From Cupriavidus campinensis (lineage in GTDB: Bacteria > Pseudomonadota > Gammaproteobacteria > Burkholderiales > Burkholderiaceae): a stretch of DNA of 64,000 nucleotides. The position numbers and the translations under genes are program-made. A model generated the notes under the pieces. It ran no database searches. It worked only from the letters and a program-made list of their open reading frames with translations, and was not told the DNA's origin. Numbering within the stretch: position 1 is the first letter of the stretch; each line of letters opens with the position of its first letter. Below, piece after piece: positions 60,193 to 64,000 of the stretch. The stretch lies in the NCBI RefSeq assembly GCF_905397395.1, contig NZ_CAJPVH010000005.1, positions 121,206 through 185,205 of the forward strand. The letters run 5' to 3'.

Positions 60193-63100
60193 TCAATGAA
60201 AATCCCGGCTCTCCGCCATCAGCCTGCCCAGCAGCGGGCTCAGATCAACCAGTTCCTGCGCCACCAGGTGCCTGACCTCGCCCTGTCTTTGCCAGGTGCC
60301 GATCACCCCGAGCAGCCTGGCCCCCAGCACCTCCTTGCGCTGCCGCTCCACCAGGTCAGGCCAGATGATCACGTTGATCGGCCCGGTTTCGTCCTCGATG
60401 GAGGTGAAGATGGTGCCATTGGCCGTCGAGGGGCGCTGGCGCACCGTGACGATGCCGCACGCGCGCACGCGGCGGCCGTTGCCCAGCCGTGATAGCTGCT
60501 GCGCGGTGAGGAACTTGAGCGCCGTCAGGCGGCGGCGCAGCAGGGTCAGCGGGTGGCATTTCAGGGAGAGCCCCAGGCTGGCGTAGTCGGCGGCCACGTC
60601 TTCGCCGATCTTGGGCTCGGGCAGCAGCAGCTCGGCTTCGGCCGGGGGCGCCTCGTGCAGCAGGTCGCGGTGTACGGACTGCACCGCCGCGCCGCGCGCC
60701 AGCCAGCGCGCCTGGCGCCGGTGGCCGGCCAGTGACACCAGTGCGTCGGCAGCGGCCAGGACGTCGATGTCGTGCTTGTCCAGCCCCGCGCGCCGCGCCA
60801 GGTCTTCCACGCTGTCGAACGGCCGCTCGGCCCGCGCCGCCTCGATGCGCAGCGCGGCGTCCTCGCGCATGCCGCGCACGCGGCCCAGGCCCAGCCGCAC
60901 GTCGCGGTAGCGCTGGCCGGGGCGCCGGGCCTCCAGCGCGCTCTCCCAGCCGCTCACGGTCACGTCCACGGGCTGCGTCACCACGCCATGCCGGCGCGCG
61001 TCCTGCACCAGCTGCGACGGCGAATAGAAGCCCATCGGGTGGCTGTTCAGCAGGCCGCACAGGAAGGCGTCCGGATGATGGCACTTGAGCCACGCGCTCA
61101 CATAGACCAGCTTCGCGAAGCTCGCCGCGTGGCTCTCCGGGAAGCCGTATTCGCCAAACCCCTCGATCTGCTTGCAGATGGCCAGCGCGAAGGATTCGGG
61201 ATAGCCGCGCGAGGTCAGCGCGCGCACCAGCGCGTCCTGATGCTTCTTGAGGTCGCCGCGCCGCCGCCACGCCGCCATCGAGCGGCGCAGCTGGTCTGCC
61301 TGCCCCGGCGTGAAGCCGGCTGCGTCGATGGCCAGCTGCATCACCTGTTCCTGGAAGATCGGCACGCCCAGCGTGCGGCCCAGCACGCGGCGGATCACGT
61401 CGTTGAAGTAGGTCGGCAGCTTGCCGGTGCGGCGCAACGCCTCGCGCCGCTGGAGGTAGGGGTGCACCATGCCGCCCTGGATCGGCCCGGGCCGCACGAT
61501 GGCCACCTCCACCACGAGGTCGTAGTACTGGCGCGGCTGCAGGCGCGGCAGCATCGACTGCTGCGCGCGCGACTCGATCTGGAACACGCCCACGGTATCC
61601 GCCTGGCAGATCATCTCGTAGGTCTCGTCGTCGGTCTCGGGCAGGTCTTCCATGCGGCACGGCAGCCCGGCCCGCTCGGGCTCGGGGTTCGGGATCATCG
61701 CCAGCGCGCGCCGGATGGCCGTGAGCATGCCGAGGGCGAGCACATCCACCTTGAGCAGCCCCAGCGATTCAAGGTCGTCCTTGTCCCACTGGATCACGCT
61801 GCGGTCGGCCATGGCCGCGTTCTCGATCGGCACCAGCCGCGACAGCTTGTGCCGCGCGATCACGAAGCCGCCCACGTGCTGCGACAGATGGCGCGGAAAG
61901 CCGCGCAGCTGCTCGGTCAGGCTCGCCCATTGCCGCACGGCCGGGGAGTCGGGGTCCAGGCCGTAGCGCGTGATGCGCTCCAGGAACGCCGTGCCGCCGT
62001 CCCACCACGCCTGGCCCTTGACCACCTGCTCCACCACGCTCGGGTCGATGCCGAGCGCGCGCCCCACATCCCGCAGCGCGCTGCGGGAGCGGTAGGTAAT
62101 CAGCGATGCGGCCAGCGCGGCGCGATGCCGGCCGTACTTCTCGTAGATGTACTGGATCACTTCCTCGCGCCGCTGGTGCTCGAAATCGACGTCGATGTCG
62201 GGCGGCTCGTCGCGCTCGCGCGAGAGGAAGCGGCCGAACAGCAGGTTGGCCTGCTCCGGGCTCACCTCGGTGATATGCAGGCAGTAGCAGACCAGCGAGT
62301 TGGCGGCCGAGCCCCGGCCCTGGCACAGGATGCCGCGCTGGCGCGCGAAGCGCACGATGTCATGCACGGTCAGGAAGAACGGCTCGTAGTGCTTTTCCTC
62401 GATCAGTTCGAGTTCGCCCTCAAGCTGCGCCTCCCACTCGGGCTCCATGCCGTGCGGAAAGCGCTCCAGCCTGCCCCGCTCCACCTCCTTGCGCAGGTAG
62501 CTGATCGGCGTCTCGCCCTCGGGCACCAGTTCCTCGGGGTATTCGTAGCGCAGCGTGTCCAGCGAGAACCGGCACTGCTCGGCGATCTTCAGCGTCTGCG
62601 CCAGCGCCTCGCGCGGATAGAGCCGCGACACCACCTGCCGCATGCGCAGGTGCGCCTCGGCATTGGGCGCCAGCGCCATGCCGCAGGCGGGCAGCGGCTG
62701 GCCGAGCCGGATGGCGGTCAGCACATCGGCCAGCGGCTTGCGCGAGCGCACGTGCATGGTCACGGCGCCGGCCGCCACCAGCGGCACGCCAGTTTCCGCC
62801 GACACGGCCTGGAGCCGGGTGCGGTGCAGCGCCTCGGCATGGCCCTGCAGCAGTTCCAGTGCGATCCACACGCGCGCGCCGAAGGTCTCCCGGCACCACA
62901 GCGCCTGCGCGCGCAGCACATCGGGATCGGCGCAGTAGTCGGGCAGCAGGATGGCGAGGCAATCGGGCATGCCGCGCAGGTGCGCCTGATCCGGCTCGGG
63001 GCTGGCGAGGTCGGACGGATACAGCAGATAGCTGCCCTTCTCGGCCCGCGTGCGGCCCAGCGTGATGAACTCGCAGAGATTGCCGAAGCCCTCGCGGTTC

Positions 63101-63675
63101 TGCGCCAGCAGCAGCAGGCGCGGCGGCGGCATGGGCATGGCATAGGGCTCGGGGGGCTGCCCAGGGGAGGCGGTCAGCGTGAAGCGGCTGCCGAGGATCA
63201 CGTTGAACGCATCGGCAGCGGCGGCGCGCGCCTCCAGCACGCGGTGGCGGTGCGCAGCGGCATCGGGGTCGTGGGGGTCATCGTCGAGGGGCGGCAGGGC
63301 GTCGGGGTCGTCCTCCTCCATGTCGTCCATCTCATCCATCCCGCCCATCCCGTCGGGGGTGAAGACATGGACCCCTTCGGCCTCGTCGAACTCGCCGTCC
63401 GCCTGCCCCGCCGCCAGCCGGCGGGCGCTGCGCGCCACGGCCTCCCACATCTCCTCGCGCAGCACCTTGATGGCGTGATGCGCGCGCGCCGTGCCCGCCA
63501 CCGAGCACTCGTCGGTCAGCGCCAGCCCGCTGTAGCCGAGCTGGAACGCGCGCGCGATCAGTTCCTGCGGATGCGAGGCGCCAGTGAGGAACGTGAAGTT
63601 CGATACGCAGTGCAGCTCCGCGTAATCGGGCAGCGAGGGCAGCAGCGAGGAGAGGCCGGGAAGCGACGACAGCAT
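60193..63675 (-). CDS. dnaE2: Error-prone DNA polymerase DnaE2 (ImuC)
   Basis: A 1160-residue C-family polymerase of the DnaE2/ImuC type. The PHP domain starts at YAELHCVSNFTFLTGASHPQELI. The polymerase palm carries PDIDVDFEH, with the thumb/fingers after about residue 560 and a C-terminal OB fold (NVIIWPDLVERQRKEV). It lacks the full-length tau/beta-binding tail of DnaE1. It acts with ImuB in SOS translesion synthesis. An unusual acidic insert lies at about residues 92-155 (EFDEAEGVHVF, MDEMDDMEEDD). It begins 28 bp after the imuB stop. Confidence 0.95.
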   Translation of the reverse strand: MLSSLPGLSSLLPSLPDYAELHCVSNFTFLTGASHPQELIARAFQLGYSGLALTDECSVAGTARAHHAIKVLREEMWEAVARSARRLAAGQADGEFDEAEGVHVFTPDGMGGMDEMDDMEEDDPDALPPLDDDPHDPDAAAHRHRVLEARAAAADAFNVILGSRFTLTASPGQPPEPYAMPMPPPRLLLLAQNREGFGNLCEFITLGRTRAEKGSYLLYPSDLASPEPDQAHLRGMPDCLAILLPDYCADPDVLRAQALWCRETFGARVWIALELLQGHAEALHRTRLQAVSAETGVPLVAAGAVTMHVRSRKPLADVLTAIRLGQPLPACGMALAPNAEAHLRMRQVVSRLYPREALAQTLKIAEQCRFSLDTLRYEYPEELVPEGETPISYLRKEVERGRLERFPHGMEPEWEAQLEGELELIEEKHYEPFFLTVHDIVRFARQRGILCQGRGSAANSLVCYCLHITEVSPEQANLLFGRFLSRERDEPPDIDVDFEHQRREEVIQYIYEKYGRHRAALAASLITYRSRSALRDVGRALGIDPSVVEQVVKGQAWWDGGTAFLERITRYGLDPDSPAVRQWASLTEQLRGFPRHLSQHVGGFVIARHKLSRLVPIENAAMADRSVIQWDKDDLESLGLLKVDVLALGMLTAIRRALAMIPNPEPERAGLPCRMEDLPETDDETYEMICQADTVGVFQIESRAQQSMLPRLQPRQYYDLVVEVAIVRPGPIQGGMVHPYLQRREALRRTGKLPTYFNDVIRRVLGRTLGVPIFQEQVMQLAIDAAGFTPGQADQLRRSMAAWRRRGDLKKHQDALVRALTSRGYPESFALAICKQIEGFGEYGFPESHAASFAKLVYVSAWLKCHHPDAFLCGLLNSHPMGFYSPSQLVQDARRHGVVTQPVDVTVSGWESALEARRPGQRYRDVRLGLGRVRGMREDAALRIEAARAERPFDSVEDLARRAGLDKHDIDVLAAADALVSLAGHRRQARWLARGAAVQSVHRDLLHEAPPAEAELLLPEPKIGEDVAADYASLGLSLKCHPLTLLRRRLTALKFLTAQQLSRLGNGRRVRACGIVTVRQRPSTANGTIFTSIEDETGPINVIIWPDLVERQRKEVLGARLLGVIGTWQRQGEVRHLVAQELVDLSPLLGRLMAESRDFH

Positions 63676-63703
63676 AGGGAAAACGTCAAAAACTCAGGTG
63701 AAC

Positions 63704-64000
63704 TCAGGCAAACAGCCCGTGCAGGAACCAGCGGTATTCGCCGCCCTCTTCCTGCCCGCTGCGGGTGGGATGGCCGGGGCGCTCGCGATAGACCCAGCAG
63801 CGCAGCCCGTCCGCCCGTTCGGCGATGAAATAGTCACGCGTGGCCAGCCCGCCGTCCCACCAGCCGGCTTCGATGCGCTCGGGGCGGGTGAGCATGACCA
63901 GCGGGCCTTCGTAGACCGGCCGGTGCCGCTGCACGCGCAGCGGCCGGGGCGCCTCCAGCAGCCACAGCGGCCGCTCGGGCGGCAGCGTGCCGGTGGCGGG
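63704..64000 (-). CDS. imuB: ImuB, Y-family polymerase-like protein (C-terminal part)
   Basis: The last 98 codons of imuB; the gene runs off the window end. PERPLWLLEAPRPL, VYEGPLVMLTRPERIEAGWWDGG, RDYFIAERADGLRCWVYRE and a YRWFLHGLFA terminus match the conserved ImuB C-terminal region. ImuB bridges RecA/ImuA, the beta clamp and DnaE2. It precedes dnaE2 in the usual imuA-imuB-dnaE2 order; the LexA-controlled promoter would lie outside the window. Confidence 0.9.
   Translation of the reverse strand, partial: PATGTLPPERPLWLLEAPRPLRVQRHRPVYEGPLVMLTRPERIEAGWWDGGLATRDYFIAERADGLRCWVYRERPGHPTRSGQEEGGEYRWFLHGLFA

Noticed and set aside
60772..63828. A 1018-codon plus-strand frame opposite dnaE2
   Set aside because: Antisense shadow of a well-conserved polymerase gene; its composition is Arg/Ala/His-rich without motifs.

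Overview
The window looks like a chromosomal segment of a high-G+C betaproteobacterium of the family Burkholderiaceae, most like Cupriavidus or Ralstonia. This is an inference from gene content: a CYP116B-type self-sufficient P450, a Bug-type solute-binding protein, an imuB-dnaE2 mutagenesis operon, a Gram-negative porin and a phasin-like protein, with very G/C-rich third codon positions. No rRNA, tRNA, CRISPR array, transposase or phage gene was seen.

Layout. 1-6.6 kb: a tight six-gene operon (Tat-type alpha/beta hydrolase, Tat-type amidohydrolase with a Cys/His-rich tail, DoxX, MFS_3 exporter, XapX, porin). 6.8-12.8 kb: a receiver-only response regulator and a giant pseudokinase/AAA/GAF/PAS/histidine kinase. 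13-18.5 kb: a DHA2 exporter convergent with an EmrA-like adaptor lacking its coiled-coil hairpin, a flavin monooxygenase and an exported M20 peptidase. 18.5-25.5 kb: DUF1348 protein, methyltransferase, a LuxR-type regulator fused to a hydrolase, a small exported DGAR-repeat protein, a cNMP-domain thioredoxin-reductase-like protein and a CoA transferase. 25.7-33.6 kb: MntH, an AhpD-like protein behind a sequence matching an ECF41 promoter, patatin, AraC regulator, cupin, BON protein and M23 peptidase. 33.6-40.9 kb: chemoreceptor, SDR/TetR divergent pair, MFS, LysR, VOC and FAH-family hydrolase.

41-48.6 kb is the most irregular part. It holds a second DGAR-repeat protein behind twin inverted-repeat operators, a 33-codon membrane ORF, a 13-copy ATCTG repeat in front of a TetR gene, and a frameshifted xthA. 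Next comes a 2.1-kb insert carrying a seven-bladed propeller lipoprotein, bracketed by exact 21-bp direct repeats. After that is a nuclease-helicase fusion behind a perfect LexA box, then a thioredoxin-like protein.

48.6-54 kb: tyrosine/phenylalanine catabolism (Lrp regulator, HPPD, aromatic amino acid permease, aromatic aminotransferase), then a GST. 54-58.4 kb: IclR regulator divergent from a Bug protein and the P450. 58.5-64 kb: a CBS-domain remnant, a class II glutamine amidotransferase, a phasin-like protein and the end of the SOS mutasome operon (imuB partial, dnaE2). Short tandem repeats with periods of 5-15 bp recur across the window, both in spacers and in frame inside genes.
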